Assembly (NCBI RefSeq): GCF_023091745.1
Contig: NC_068925.1
Location: 2,542,001 to 2,606,000, forward strand
From: Budorcas taxicolor
Lineage: Eukaryota; Chordata; Mammalia; Artiodactyla; Bovidae
Reading direction: 5' to 3'
Length of the DNA stretch: 64,000 nt
The notes below the pieces were generated by a model. The model saw nothing but the letters and a program-made list of their open reading frames with translations. It did no database searches and was not told where the DNA came from. Made by a program: the position numbers and the translations under genes. Shown in pieces: positions 20,491 to 32,221 of this stretch; position 1 is the first letter of the stretch; each line of letters starts with the position of its first letter.

Positions 20491-21962
20491 AGTTGAGCTA
20501 TTTCAAATCCTGAAAGATGATGCTGTGAAAGTGCTTCACTCAATATGCCAGCAAATTTGGAAAACTCAGCAGTGGTCAAACGACTGGAAAATATCAGTTT
20601 TCATTCCAATCCCAAAGAAAGGCAATGCAAAAGAGTGCTCAAACTACTGCACAATTGCTCTCATCTCACATGCTAGTAAAGTAATGCTCAAAATTCTCTA
20701 AGCCTGGCTTCAGCAATATGTGAACCATGAACTTCCAGATGTTCAAGCTGGTTTTAGAAAAGGCAGAGGAACCAGAGATCAAATAGCCAGCATCCACTGG
20801 ATCATCAAAAAAGCAAGAGAGTTCCAGAAAAACATCTATTTCAGCTTTATTAACTATGCCAAAGCCTTTGACAGTGTGGGTCACAATAAACTGTGGAAAA
20901 TTCTGAAAGAGATGGGAATACCAGACCACCTGACCTGCCTCTTGAGAAACCTGTATACAGGTCAGGAAGCAACAGTTAAAACTGGACATGGAACAACAGA
21001 CTGGTTCCAAATAGGAAAAAGAGTACATCAAGGCTGTATATTGTCACCCTGCTTATTTAACTTATATGCAGAGTACATCATGAGAAACACTGGGCTGGAA
21101 GAAGCACAAGCTGGAATCAAGATTGCCAGCAGAACTATAAATAACCTCAGATATGCAGATGACACCAGCCTTATGGCAGAAAGTGAAGAGGAACTAAAAA
21201 GCCTCCTGATGAAAGTGAAAGACGAGAGTGAAAAAGTTGGCTTAAACCTCAACATTCAGAAAACTAAGATCATGGCATCCAGTCCCATCACTTCATGGGA
21301 AATAGATGGGGAAACAGTGGAAACAGTGTCAGACTTTATTTTTGGGGACTCCAAAATCACTGTGGATTGTGACTGCAGCCATGAAATTAAAAGATGCTTA
21401 CTCCTTGGAAGGAAAGTTATGACCAACTTAGACAGCATATTAAAAAGAAGAGACATTACTCTGCCAACAAAGGTCTGTCTAGTCAAGGCTATGGTTTTAC
21501 CAGTGGTCATGTATGGATGTGAGATTTGGACCGTGAAGAAAGCTGAGTGCCAAAGAATTGATACTTTTGAAATGAGGTGTTGGAGAAGACTCTTGAGAGT
21601 CCCTTGTACTGCAAGGAGATCCAACCAGTCCATTCTGAAGGAGATCAACCCTGGGATTTCTTTGGAAGGAATGATACTAAAGCTGAAACTCCAGTACTTT
21701 GGCCACCTCATGCAAAGAGTTGACTCATTGGAAAAGACTCTGATGCTGGGAGGCATTGGGGGCAGGAGGAGAAGGGGACGACAGAGGATGAGATGGTTGG
21801 ATGACATCACCAACTCGATGGACATGAGTTTGGGTGAACTCCAGGAATTGGTGATGAACAGGGAGGCCTGGCATGCTGCGATTCATGGGGTTGCAAAGTG
21901 TCGGACTTAGCAGCAGCAGCAGCAGCAAAGAGTCGGATACGACTGAGCGACTGGACTGAAAC
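20491..21962 (+). mobile_element. BovB in L1-D
   Basis: 5'-truncated BovB from the linker (agttgagctatttcaaatcc) to the 3' tail. TSD in L1-D: tgaattctgttttac (20476-20490) and tgaattctgtttac (21963-21976). Near 21909-21927 the tail holds a short (GCA)n stretch like the tail of ART2-type SINEs, and then a second BovB-like end. Confidence 0.9.
20720..21910 (+). pseudogene. BovB reverse transcriptase, 396-codon open frame with motif A Asp to Asn
   Basis: The longest open frame in the window. It covers the C-terminal half of the BovB polyprotein. RT motif A region (residues 41-51) reads FSFINYAKAFD; motif B region HQGCILSPCLFNLYAEYIM; motif C YADD at residues 145-148 (21152-21163); then a long C-terminal region with GRRRRGRQRMRWLD. 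In other copies here motif A reads FIDYAKAFD, so residue 45 (codon AAC, 20852-20854) replaces a catalytic aspartate. It lacks the endonuclease and the N-terminal part, having been lost by 5' truncation, so it is not expected to function. Confidence 0.85.
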
Positions 21963-23089
21963 TGAATTCTGTTTACTAGAATTTTCTTGAGGATTTTTGA
22001 ATCTATGTTCATCAGTGATATTGACCCATATTTTCTTTTTTTGTGTTGTCTTTGCCTGATTTTCATGTCAGGGTGATTGTGGCCTTGTAGAATGAGTTTG
22101 GAAATGTTCCTTCCTCTGCAACTTTTTGGAAGAGTTTCAGAAAGATAGGCATTAGCTATTCTCTAAATGTTTGGTAGAATTCCCCTGTGAAGTCATCTGG
22201 CCCTGGGCTTTTGTTTTATGGGGGAGATTTTTGATCACAGTTTTAGTTTCAGTATTTGTAATTGGCTTGTTTATGATTTTTTTCTTCATGGTTCAGTCTT
22301 GGGAGGTTGATCTTTTCTCATAACCTGTCCACTTCCTCTAGGTTGTCCATTTTGTTAGAACATAGTTGCTAATAATAGTTTCTTATGATCCTTTGTGTTT
22401 CTTGTCTGCTGTAACATCTTCTTTTTCATTTCTAATTTTGTTGATTTGATTTTTCTTCCTTTTTTTCTTGATGAGTCTGGCTAGTGGTTAGTTAATTTTA
22501 TCTTCTCAAAGAATCATCTTTTAACTTTATTAATAATGCTATTGTTTTCCTCATTTCTTTTTCATTCATTTCTGCTCTGATCTTTATGATTTCTTTCCTT
22601 CTGCTGACTTTTGATTTTTTTATTGTTGTTCTTCTTTTTACAGCTGCTTTAGATACAGAGTTAGGTTGTCAGTTTGATGCTTTTCTTGTTTCTTGATGTA
22701 GGATTGTATTGTTATAAACTTCCCTCCTAGAACTGCTTTTGCTGAATCCCATAGGTTTTGAGTCATCATGTTTTCACTGTCAGTTGTTTCTAGAAATCTT
22801 TTGATTTCCTTTCTTATTTCTTCAGTAACCTCTTCATTATTTAGTAATGTATTGTTTAATCGCCATGAGGTTGTGTTTTTTGCAGTCTCTTTCCTTTAGC
22901 TGATATCTAGTCTCATAGTGTTGTGGTCAGAGAAGATACTTAATACAATTTCAATTTCTTAAATTTACTGAGGCTTGATGTGGCCCAAGATGTGGTCTAT
23001 CCTAGAGAATCTACCATGTGCACTTGAGAAGAAGTTTATTCTAAATTTGGATGGAAAGTCCTGAAGATATCAATTAGGTCCATTTGGTC

Positions 23090-23515
23090 TCATGTTTCAT
23101 TTAAGGTTTCTGTTTCCTTATTGAGTCTCTGTTTTGATGATTTGTCCATTGGTGTAAGTGGGGTGTTAAAGTCCACTACTATTATTATGATACTGTAGAT
23201 TTCCCCTCTTATGCCTCTTAGTGTTTGCCTTGTGCACTGAGGTGCTCCAATTTTGGGTGCAAAAATATTTAAAATTTTTATGTCTTCTTGGATTGATACT
23301 TTGATCAGTATGTAGTGCCCTTCTTTGTCTCTTATAATATTCTTTATTTTAAAGTCTATTTTGTCTGAAATAGGATTGCCATTCCAGCTTTCTTTTGGTT
23401 TCCATTTGCACAAAATATCTTTTTCCATCTTTTTACTTTCAATCTCTATGTGTGTGTAGGTCTGAATTGGGTCTCTTTTAGGCAGCATATATATGGGTCT
23501 TGTTTTTGTATCCAT
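23090..23515 (-). pseudogene. L1-D ORF2p endonuclease-side remnant
   Basis: Minus-strand frame of 141 codons with L1 ORF2 N-terminal features: KRDPIQTYTHIEIESKKMEK, then ILIKVSIQEDIKILNIFAPK, ending in a VVDFNTPLTPMD stretch that corresponds to the 'GDFNTPLSxxD' region of L1 endonucleases (here V for G). It opens and closes in stops on either side, so it is a fragment. Confidence 0.78.
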
Positions 23516-23740
23516 TCAATCAGTCTTTTAGTTGGTACATTTTATCCATTTAAATTTAGGGTAATTATTGATAATGTTCTTATTGGCATTTTCTTAATTG
23601 TTTTGGGTTTGTGTTTTAGGTCTTTCGTTTCTCTTGTGTTTACTGGCTATCTAATTCCTTTTAGTATTTGTTGTAAGACTGGTTTGATGGCACTAAATTC
23701 TCTTAACTTCTGCTTGTCTGTGAAGTTTTTTATTTTTCCA

Positions 23741-24317
23741 TCAATTTTGAATGAGATCTTTGCTGGGTATACTAATCTTGGCTGTAGATTTTTTGTTTGT
23801 TTGTTTCAGTATTTTAAATATATCCTGCCATTCCTTTCTGACCTGCGGAGTTTCTGCTGAAAGATCCTCTGTTAATTGTATGGATTTTCCCTTGTATGTT
23901 GCTTGTTGCTTTTCCCTTGGTTTGTTTTTCTTTGTTAGCTTGATTAACATCTGTCTCGTGTTTCTCCTTGGGTTTATCCTGTAAGGGACTCTCTGCATTT
24001 CTTGAAATTGATTGACTTTCCTTTCCTACGTTGGAAAATTTTCAACTATAATTTCTTCAAAAATTTTCTCAGTGCCTTTTTTTTTTTTTTTCTTCTTCCT
24101 CTGGGATCCCTATAACTCAAATGTTGGTGCATTTAATATTGTCCCCAAAGTCTCTGAGGCTGTCCTCAATTCTTTTCATTCTTTTTCCTTTATTCTGCTC
24201 TTCAGCAGTTATTTCTACCATTTTATCTTCCTGCTCACTTATCTGTTGTTCTGCCTCAGTTATGCTGCTATTTGTCCCTTCTAGACTACTTTTAATTTCA
24301 GTAATTGTCATATTCAT
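23741..24317 (-). pseudogene. L1-D ORF1p remnants
   Basis: Two minus-strand frames. 24117-24317 encodes a coiled-coil piece (SSITEAEQQISEQEDKMVEI) followed by RIEDSLRDFGDNIKCTNI. 23741-23998 encodes the C-terminal RNA-binding side (QRVPYRINPRRNTRQMLIKL, LSAETPQVRKEWQDIFKIL). These are the usual ORF1p order. Stops separate them. Confidence 0.82.
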
Positions 24318-24624
24318 CTGTTTGCTTTTTCTATATATCTTCTATGTCCTTGGTGATTGTATTAACTGTGTTAATTGTTTCTTGCATTATCTCCATTCTA
24401 TTTTCAAGTCTTCAGAACATCTTTACTACCATTATCTGAATTCTGTTTCAGATAGATGGCTTACTTCCTCTCCATATTTATTTGGTCTTGTGAGTTTATA
24501 CCTTGTTCTTTCATTTGTGCTGTATTCTCTGTATTTTAATTTTTTTTCCTACTTTGCTCTGCTGGAGGTCCTCTTTACCCAAACTTTAGTGTTGTAGTCC
24601 TTATTCCTTTTGTTTTTGCCCTCG

Positions 24625-25247
24625 GAGGGAAAGGTTGCTTGAGTAGTTTGTGTTTATTTCTTGTTAGGGATGACTTGTGCCTGTGTACTAGTGGGAGGAG
24701 ATCAAGCAAGTAATCACAAAAATAAGTAGACATATACCCACACTTCCACACACACAGTTATAACCAAAGTATAGAGTACAGGAAATTGACTTGGTGAACA
24801 AGGGAAACCAAAGGTAATATTGACCAATTAAAAACAGAGCTAACTAATGCTCAGTCCGGAAAACTGAGCCTCAGCAGATTGCCAACTGGGGAGTATAAGA
24901 AAGAGAGCACAACAATTTAACTTACATGGTGAAAAAAGAAAGTGTGAAGGTAAAAGAAGGAAGGAAAAAAGAGGAAGAGAAAAAGTAGGAGAAGGGAGAC
25001 AAAATAGAAAAGGAAGGGGTGAAGAAACAAAAAACTAGAAAAGCAAGGATAAATGGACATATGTGAAAAAGATTTATATATACTCAGGAATAACTATAAT
25101 ATAAGAATGGAGTCAAATATATCAAAAGCAAAATTAGAAAAATCACAAAAAAGGTGAAAAAAATCTTCAAAAGAGGGTATTTTTTAAACAAGAAAAACAA
25201 AAATGAAAACTCCACAATACCACAAAAGGATAATGTGAAGGTAGAAA
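24625..25247 (-). mobile_element. L1-D 5' UTR
   Basis: Purine-rich on the plus strand (gaaggaaggaaaaaagagga and similar), hence pyrimidine-rich in the L1 sense strand, directly upstream of ORF1. The boundary at 25247 is set by the start of another L1 3' end. Confidence 0.6.
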
Positions 25248-25425
25248 TATGTATGATTTTTTTTTAAATTTTTACTTTATTTTACTTTACAATACTGTAT
25301 TGGTTTTGCCATACATTGACATGAATCCACCACGGGTGTATACAAGCTCCCAAAAAATCTCCACACTGTTCTCCATAGTGGCTGTACTAGTTTGCATTCC
25401 CACCAACAGTGTAAGAGGAGTGTTA
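25248..25425 (-). mobile_element. L1 3' end with internal deletion
   Basis: 25258-25353 is the L1 3' UTR start (tattttactttacaatactg). It joins directly to an ORF2-end piece (tccacactgttctccatagt, 25359 onward) that normally lies several hundred bases away. Confidence 0.72.
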
Positions 25426-25608
25426 AAGCTGAAACTCCAGTACTTTGGCCACCTCATGCGAAGAGTTGACTCATTGGAAAAGAGTCTGATGCTGGGAGGG
25501 ATTGGGGGCAGAAGGAGAAGGGGACAACAGAGGATGAGATGGCTGGATGGCATCACTGACTCGATGGACATGAGTCTGTGTGAACTCTGGGAGTTGGTGA
25601 TGGACACT
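25426..25608 (+). mobile_element. BovB fragment
   Basis: Short BovB (+) piece near the 3' end (aaagctgaaactccagtact to gagttggtgatggaca), lacking the tail. Part of the patchwork. Confidence 0.8.
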
Positions 25609-26046
25609 CTAAGTGTGAAAATAAATGATTCCTTCAGGACATAATGAAGATTGCACATGGTGTAACTAAGACCCAAGGTTGCTGAATAATTAAATTTAAA
25701 AAGGCATATATAATGATAAAAGATCAATACAAAAGAAGGATTTTACACTTGCCAGCAAGAATGAAAACTGACATTTTCCTGCCCTTGTGGCCACTACTGA
25801 GTTGTCAACATATATGCAACTAATATAGGAGCACCCAAATACATGAAACAAATACTAACAGACAGAAAGGGAGAATTGACAAGAATAACAATTATAGTAG
25901 GAGAAAATAGAATTGCCATATAACCCAGCAAACCCCCTGCTGGGCATACACACTGAGGAAAGCAGAATTGAAAGAGACACGTGTACCCCAATATTCATCA
26001 CAGCACTGTTTATAATAGCCAGGACATGGAAGCAACCTAGATGTCC
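25609..26046. mobile_element. Patchwork: BovB (-) snippet and two joined L1 (+) pieces
   Basis: 25609-25756 is unassigned. 25757-25803 is a 47-bp BovB (-) snippet almost identical to 28755-28800. 25804-25905 matches the L1 (+) endonuclease region (tatatgcaactaatatagga). 25906-26046 is from the L1 (+) ORF2 end and 3' side (ccatataacccagcaaaccc). The order skips most of ORF2. Confidence 0.65.
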
Positions 26047-26130
26047 AGTACTCTTGCCTGGAAAATCCCATGGATGGAGGAGCCTGGTGGGCTGCCATCT
26101 ATGGAGTCGCACAGGGTCAGACACAACTGA
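26047..26130 (+). mobile_element. ART2/Bov-tA SINE 3' fragment
   Basis: 3' half of a SINE (agtactcttgcctggaaaat to cacagggtcagacacaactg) joined to L1 on the left and BovB on the right. Confidence 0.78.
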
Positions 26131-26455
26131 AGGATATCAAATCAGCCAATCCTAAAGGAAATTAATCCTAAACATTCATTAGAAGTACTGACACTGAAGC
26201 TGAAGCTCCAATACTTTGGCCACCTGATGTGAAGACCTGACTCATTGGAAAAGACCCTATGCTGGGAAAGATTGAAGACAGAAGGAGAAGGGGGTGACAG
26301 AGGATGAGATGGATGGATGGCATCACTGACTCAATGGACATGGACATGTGCAAACTCCAAGAGATGGTGAGAGACAGAGAAGCCTGGCGTGCGGCAGTCC
26401 ATGGGGTCGCAAACAGTCAGACACAACCTGGCGACTGAACAGAGTAGAACAACAG
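26131..26455 (+). mobile_element. BovB 3' end fragment
   Basis: Older-type BovB (+) from tcctaaaggaaattaatcct to the tail gcgactgaacagagtagaac. Confidence 0.85.
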
Positions 26456-26614
26456 ATTGAACAACCATCAGCGTGAATCACTGTAACTTTGCCTTCTCAT
26501 TTACTACCTTGAACAAAGCGCAGACCAACAGGCAAATGTCTTCCAGCTCTATCTTTGGGCTAAGTGGGATCACTCTTTATTCTCATGGTCCCTGCAGGAT
26601 AAAGAAAAATTGAA
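26456..26614. other. Short unassigned stretch
   Basis: No recognisable repeat or gene between the BovB tail and the next L1 piece. Confidence 0.4.
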
Positions 26615-26871
26615 TATCGCAGCACTGTTTACAATAACCAGACATGGAAGCAACCTGGATGTCCATCAGCAGACAAATGGATAAGAAAGCTGTGGTAAAT
26701 ATACACAATGGAATATTACTCAGCCATTAAAAAGAATGCATTTGAGTCAGTTCTAATGAGGTGGATGACTTTAACATACAACTCGCATCAATGGACAGAT
26801 TTTTGAGGCAAGTGTATGTGGAATGTTTACTAGTATTAACCACATACTAGAGCACAAAACAAATCTCAAAA
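26615..26871 (+). mobile_element. L1 3'-side fragment, rearranged
   Basis: ORF2-end/3' UTR sequence (cagcactgtttacaataacc, gaatattactcagccattaa). It is followed at about 26765 by sequence resembling the endonuclease region (catcaatggacagatttttg), so the order is rearranged. Confidence 0.65.
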
Positions 26872-27012
26872 ATTTTGTTGTTCAGTTGCTAAATCCTGTC
26901 CAACTCCTTGGAACCCCATGGACTGCAAAGTGCTAGGCTTCCTTGTCCATCACTATCTCCCTGAGATTGCTCAAACAGATGTCCATTGATTTGGTGATGA
27001 CATCCAACCATC
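26872..27012 (-). mobile_element. BovB (-) 3' end fragment
   Basis: Reverse complement of the BovB 3' end (ttgttcagttgctaaatcct to ttggtgatgacatccaacca), truncated after about 140 bp. Confidence 0.8.
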
Positions 27013-27286
27013 AATATAGTGAAAATTAGTATACTACACAAAGCAATCTATAGATTCAATGCAATCCCCATCAAGCTTCTAACGGCATTTTTCACAGAAC
27101 TAGAACAAATAATTTCACAATTTGTATGGAAATACAAAAAAACCTCGAATAGCCAGAGCAATCTTGAGAAAGAATTATGAAACTGGAGGAATCAACCTGC
27201 CTGACTTAAGGCTATACTACAAAGCTACAGTCATCGACAGTATGGTACTGGCACAAAGACAGAAATATAGATCAATGGAACAAAAA
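27013..27286 (+). mobile_element. L1 ORF2 fragment
   Basis: Young-type L1 sequence corresponding to 42360-42628 of L1-C. The frame 27122-27412 starts with KKPRIARAILRKNYETGGIN, but fuses into BovB after 27286. Confidence 0.85.
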
Positions 27287-27645
27287 AAGCACTTACTCCT
27301 TGGAAGGAAAGTTATGACCAACCTAGACAGTATATTAAAAAGCAGAGACATTACTTTGTCAAGGCTATGGTTTTTCCAGTGGTCATGTATGGATGTGAGA
27401 GTTGGACTATAAAGAAAGCTGAGCTCAGAAGAATTGATGCTTTTGAACTGTGGTGTTGGAGAAGACTCTTGAGAGTCCCTTGGACTGCAAGGAGATCCAA
27501 CCAGTCCATCCTTAAGGAGATCAGTCCTGAGTGTTCATTGGAAGGACTGATATTGGTCATAACAGGGAGGCCTGGAGTGCTGCGATTCATGGGATCTCAG
27601 AGAGTCAGACACGACTGAGTGACTGAATTGAACTGAACTGAACTG
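27287..27645 (+). mobile_element. BovB fragment with internal deletions
   Basis: BovB (+) from cacttactccttggaaggaa to a (CTGAA)n tail. Two internal deletions are visible: near 27358 (attactttg|tcaaggc) and near 27552 (aggactgat|attggtc). Confidence 0.85.
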
Positions 27646-27783
27646 ATTCCTAAGTATTTTATTCTTTTCGTTGCAATGGTGAATGGAATTATTTCCTTAA
27701 TTTCTCTTTCTGTTTTCACATTGTTAGTGTATAGGAATGCAAGGGATTTCTCCATGCTAATTTTATATCTTGCAACTTTAGTA
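27646..27783 (-). mobile_element. L1 ORF2 fragment, reverse orientation
   Basis: Reverse complement of L1 ORF2 (taagtattttattcttttcg, ttgttagtgtataggaatgc). It is joined to L1 (+)-flanked BovB on the left and BovB (-) on the right. Confidence 0.75.
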
Positions 27784-29668
27784 TATTCTGTTGACCCCTT
27801 CTCCTCCGGCCCGCAATCTTTCTCAGTATCAGGTTCTTTTCCAGTGAGTTGGCTTGTCTCATCATGTGCCCAAAGTATTGGGGCTTCAGTTTTAGCATCC
27901 ATTCTTCCAATGAATATTCAGGGTTGGTTTCCTTTAGGATTGACTGATTTGGTCTCCTTGCTGTCCAAGGGACTATCAAGAGTCTTCTCCAGCATCACAG
28001 TTTGAAAGCATCAGTTCTTCAGCACTCAGCCTTTTTTATGTTTTCACTTTTTCCTCTTCTATTTGCTATGAAGTGATGGGACCAGATGCCATGATCTTTG
28101 TTCTTTGATTGTTGAGTTTTGAGCCAGCTTTTCCACTCTCCTCTTTCACCTTCATCAAGAAGCTGAAGAAGTTCTGCTAGAAGTTCCTCTTCACTTGCTG
28201 CCGTTAGGGTGGTATCATCTGCATTTCTGAGGCTGCTGATGTTTCTCCAAGCAATCTTGATTCCAGCTTGTGATCCATCCAGCCCAGCATTTCACATGAT
28301 GTGTTCTGCATAGAATTTAACAGGGTGACAATATGCAACCTTGATGTATTCCTTTCCCAATTTTGAACCAGTCCACTTTTCCATGTCTGATTCTAACTTC
28401 TGCTTCTTGACCTGCATACAGGTTTTTCAGGAGGCAGGTAAGGTGGTCTGGTATTCTCATCTCTTTAAGAATTTTGCAGTTTCCAAAGTATGGAAAGCCT
28501 TTGGTGTAGCCTTTACTGCAGTCAATGAAGTAGATGTAGTCAGTGTAGTAGATGTTTTTTCTGGAATTCCCTTGCTTTCTCTATGATCCAGTGAATGTTG
28601 GCAATTTGATCTCTGGTTCCTCTGCCTTTTCTAAATGTTCACATACTGTTGAAGCTAAGTTTGAAGGATTTTGAAAATGACCTTGCTGGCATGTGAAATG
28701 AGAGCAATTGTATAGTAGTTTGAACATTCTTTTTGCCCTTCTTTGGGATTGGAATGAAAACTGACATTTTCCTGCCCTTGTGGCCACTGCTGAGTTTTCC
28801 AAATTTGCTGGCATTGTGAGTGCAGTACTTTAACAGCAGCATCTTTTAGGCTTTGAAATAGCTCAGGTGGAATTCCAGCAACTCCACTAGCTTTGTTCAT
28901 AGTAATGCTTCTTAAGGCCCATTTGACTTCACACTCCAGGAGGTCTGGCTCTAGGTAAGAGACCACACCACTGTGGTTAACTGCATCATTAAGATCTTTT
29001 TTATACAGTTCTTCTGTGTATTCTTGCCACCTATTATTAATCTCTTCTGTTTCTGTTAGGTTTTTGCCATTTCTGTCTTTTATTGTGCCCATTTTGCATG
29101 AAATGTTCCCTTGGTATTTCCAAATTTCTTGAAAAGATACCTAGTCTTTTCCATTCTATTGTTTACCTCTATTTCTTTGCATTGTTCACTTAGGAAGTCT
29201 CTCCTTGCTTTTCTCTGGAACTCTGCATTCAGTTGGGTATATCTTTCCATTTCTCCTTTGCTTTTCACTTCTCTTCTCAGCTATTTATAAGGCCTCCTCA
29301 ATCATTTTGCCTTCTTACATTTCTTTTTCTTTGTGATGTTTTTGTCACTACCTCCTGTACAATGTTACAAACCTCTGTCCATAGGTCTTCAGGCACTCTG
29401 TCTATCAGATCTAAACCCTTGAATCTATTTTTCACTTCCACTGTATCATCATAAGGGATTTGATTTAGGTCATACCTTAATGTCCTAGTGGTTTTCCTTA
29501 CTTTCTTCAATTTTAGTCTGAATTTTGCAATATGGAGGTAGTGCAATAAATGCAATCTTATCTTGCAATAATATATGAGCCACAGTCAATTCCAGGCCTT
29601 GTTTTTGCTGACTGTATGGAGCTTCTCTCTCTTTGGCTTCAAAGAATATAATCAATATAATTTCAGCA
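27784..29668 (-). mobile_element. BovB (-) lacking its 3' end
   Basis: Begins at the left inside the element (cttctcctccggcccgcaat) rather than at the usual 3' tail, and runs to the endonuclease region (gctgactgtatggagcttct, 29610). The minus-strand frame 28655-29092 shows the linker region (KASGVAGIPPELFQSLKDAA) and 29298-29555 the endonuclease end. Loss of the 3' end is unusual for a retroposon and points to later recombination or deletion. Confidence 0.85.
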
Positions 29669-30906
29669 TTCAAAAAATTCAAGAGTATAGAAATTATTTT
29701 AAGCATTTTCTCTGAGCACAATGGCATGAAACTTAAAATCAACCACAAAAAAAAAGAAATAGGGGTTGGGAAGCAATTACATGAAGGCTGTTATTTCATT
29801 TTAATAATGCAACTAAAAAACTAATAGGACAGCAAAGAAAATCAATAAGGAGATTAAAAAATTCCCTAAGATAAATGACAATGAAAACACAACCATACAA
29901 AACCTATGGGATACAACAAAGCAGTTATTAGGGAGAAGTTCATAGCAATACAAGCTTTCTTCCAAAACAAGAACAATTTCAAATAAACAACCAAAACAAA
30001 CACCTGAAAATACTAGAAAAAGACTTAAAACCTAAAATTAGCAAAAGGATGTCAATAATAAAGATCAGAGTGGAGATATGTAAAATAGATTTTTAAAAAT
30101 AGAAAAAATCAATAAAATCAAGAACTAGTTCTTTGAATGAGTAGACAAAATTGATAATCCCATCACTGGACTCATCAATGAGAAAAGAGAATCCAAATAA
30201 ATAAAATAAGAAGTGAAAAATATCAACCAATACTGCATAAAAACAAACAAAAAAAACATTAGAATATTATGAACAGTTATATGCTAACAAATTTGACTAC
30301 CTAGAAGAAATGGACAATGGAAATGTACAGCCTATCCAAGTTGAGTCAAGAAGTAGATAATTTGAACAGACTGATCACTAGAAATGAAATAAGACCTGTA
30401 ATTTTAAAAACTCTGTATAAACAAAAGTCCAGGACCAGATGACTTTACAGATGAATTCTTGGAGACATACAGAAAAGAACTTATACTAATTATTCTCTAA
30501 CTCTTCCAAAAGATTGAAGAGAAGGCAGCACTTTCAAAGACATTCTATGAAACCATCATCATTCTGACACCAAAACCAAAGATCCTATCGAAAAAAGAAA
30601 ATCACAGGCCAATATCTTTGATTAAATGCAAAAATTCTCACTAAAATATTAGCAAAATGAATCCAGCAACACATTAAAAAATCATAGAGCATGATTAAGT
30701 GGGATTCATCCCAAGTTCACAAGGATGGTTCAACATGCATAAATCAATCTATGTGATAAACCACATCAACAAAAGAAGACAAAAACCACATGATCATTTC
30801 AATAAATGCAGAAAAAGCTCTTGACGAAGTTAAACATCCATTCATGGTAAAATCTCTTAAAGTGTGTATAGGGAGAATATGTCTCGACACAATAAAAGCT
30901 ATTTAT
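29669..30906 (+). mobile_element. L1-B, left part (outermost element of the nested stack)
   Basis: L1 ORF2 (+) from the endonuclease/RT side (caatggcatgaaacttaaaa, then gatgactttacagatgaatt and ataaatgcagaaaaagctct). It stops at aagctatttat (30896-30906) and resumes at 48072-48082 with the same 11 bases, 17 kb away. Frames are heavily broken. Confidence 0.82.
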
Positions 30907-31204
30907 AACACAAACACTTGGAGGATAAACAATATGTTAATAATTAATCAATGGATCAGTGAAGAAATCAAAGAGAAAATAAAAAATACCTAGAGACACA
31001 TGACAACAAAAATACGGCAATCCAAAACCTATTGGATAAGGAGAAGCAGCTCTAAGAGGAAATTTTATAGCGATACAACACTACTTCAAGAAACAATAAA
31101 AATCTCAAACAACCTATCCTTACACCTAAAGCAACTAAAGACAAAAGAACAAATAAAACACAAAGTAGTAGCAGGAAAGAAATCATAAAGATCAGAGCAG
31201 AAAT

Positions 31205-32221
31205 AAATGGGATGAGAATACCAGACCACCTTATCTGCCTCCTGAGAAACCTGTGTGCAGGTCAAGGGACAACAGTTAGAACCAGACATGGAACAACAGA
31301 TGGGTTCAAAATTGGGAAAGTAGTACGTTAAGGCTGTATATTGTCACCCTGATTATTTAACTTATATTCAGAGTACATCATGTGAAATCACAGGCTGGAT
31401 GAAGCACAAGCTGGAATCAAGATTGCCACGAGACATATCAATAACCTCAGATATGCAGATGGCACCACCCTTATGGCAGAAAGTGAAGAGTAACTAAAGA
31501 GCCTCTTGATCAAAGCGAAAGAGGAGAGTGAAAAAGCTGACTTAAAACTCAGTATTCTAAAAGCTAAGATCATGGCATCTGATCTCATCACTTCATAGCA
31601 AATAGGTGGAATACAATGGAAACAGTGACAGACTTTATTTTCTTGGGCTCTGAAATCATTGCAGATGGTGACTGCAGCCATGAAATTAAAAGATGTTTGC
31701 TCCTTCAGAAAAAGCTATGGCAAACCTAGACAACATATTAAAAGCAGAGACATAACTTTGCTGGCAAAGGTCTGTACAGTCAAAGCTATGGTTTTTCCAG
31801 TAGTCATGCATGGATGTGAGAATTGGACCATAAAGAAGGCTGAGCACTGAAGAATTGATGCTTTTGAACTGTGGTGTTGGAGAAGACTCTTGAGAATCCC
31901 TTGGACTGCAAGAAGATCAAACCAGTTAATCCTAAAGGAAATCAAACCTGAATATTCATTAGGACTGATGCTGAAGCTGAAACTCCAATACTCTGGCCAC
32001 CTGATATGAAGAGCCAGTTCACTGGAAAAGATGCTGATGCAGGATAGAAGGTAGGAGGAGAAGGAGATGACAGAGAATGAGATGGTTGGATGGCATCACC
32101 AGCTCAATGGACATGAGTCTGAGCAAGCTCTAGGAGATGGTGAAGGACAGAGAAGCTTGACATGCTGCAGTCCATGGGGTCCCAAAGAGTTGGACATGAC
32201 TGAGCAATTGAACAGCAAGAA
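31205..32221 (+). mobile_element. BovB in L1-A
   Basis: 5'-truncated, older-type BovB starting near gatgagaataccagaccacc in the RT region and ending at gagcaattgaacagcaag. L1-A has also lost about 200 bp at this point. A possible short TSD, agaaat, flanks it. Confidence 0.85.

Larger units (their letters stand above)
17958..25247 (-). mobile_element. L1-D: near full-length bovine-type L1, reverse orientation
   Basis: 3' UTR at the left (from 17958), then ORF2 C-terminus and RT region (18600-20490), ORF2 endonuclease side (21963-23600), ORF1 (about 23700-24600) and a 5' UTR (24625-25247). About 5.8 kb after subtracting the BovB at 20491-21962. Every ORF is broken by stops or frameshifts, so it is inactive. 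The TSD of the L1 itself was not found. Confidence 0.85.
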
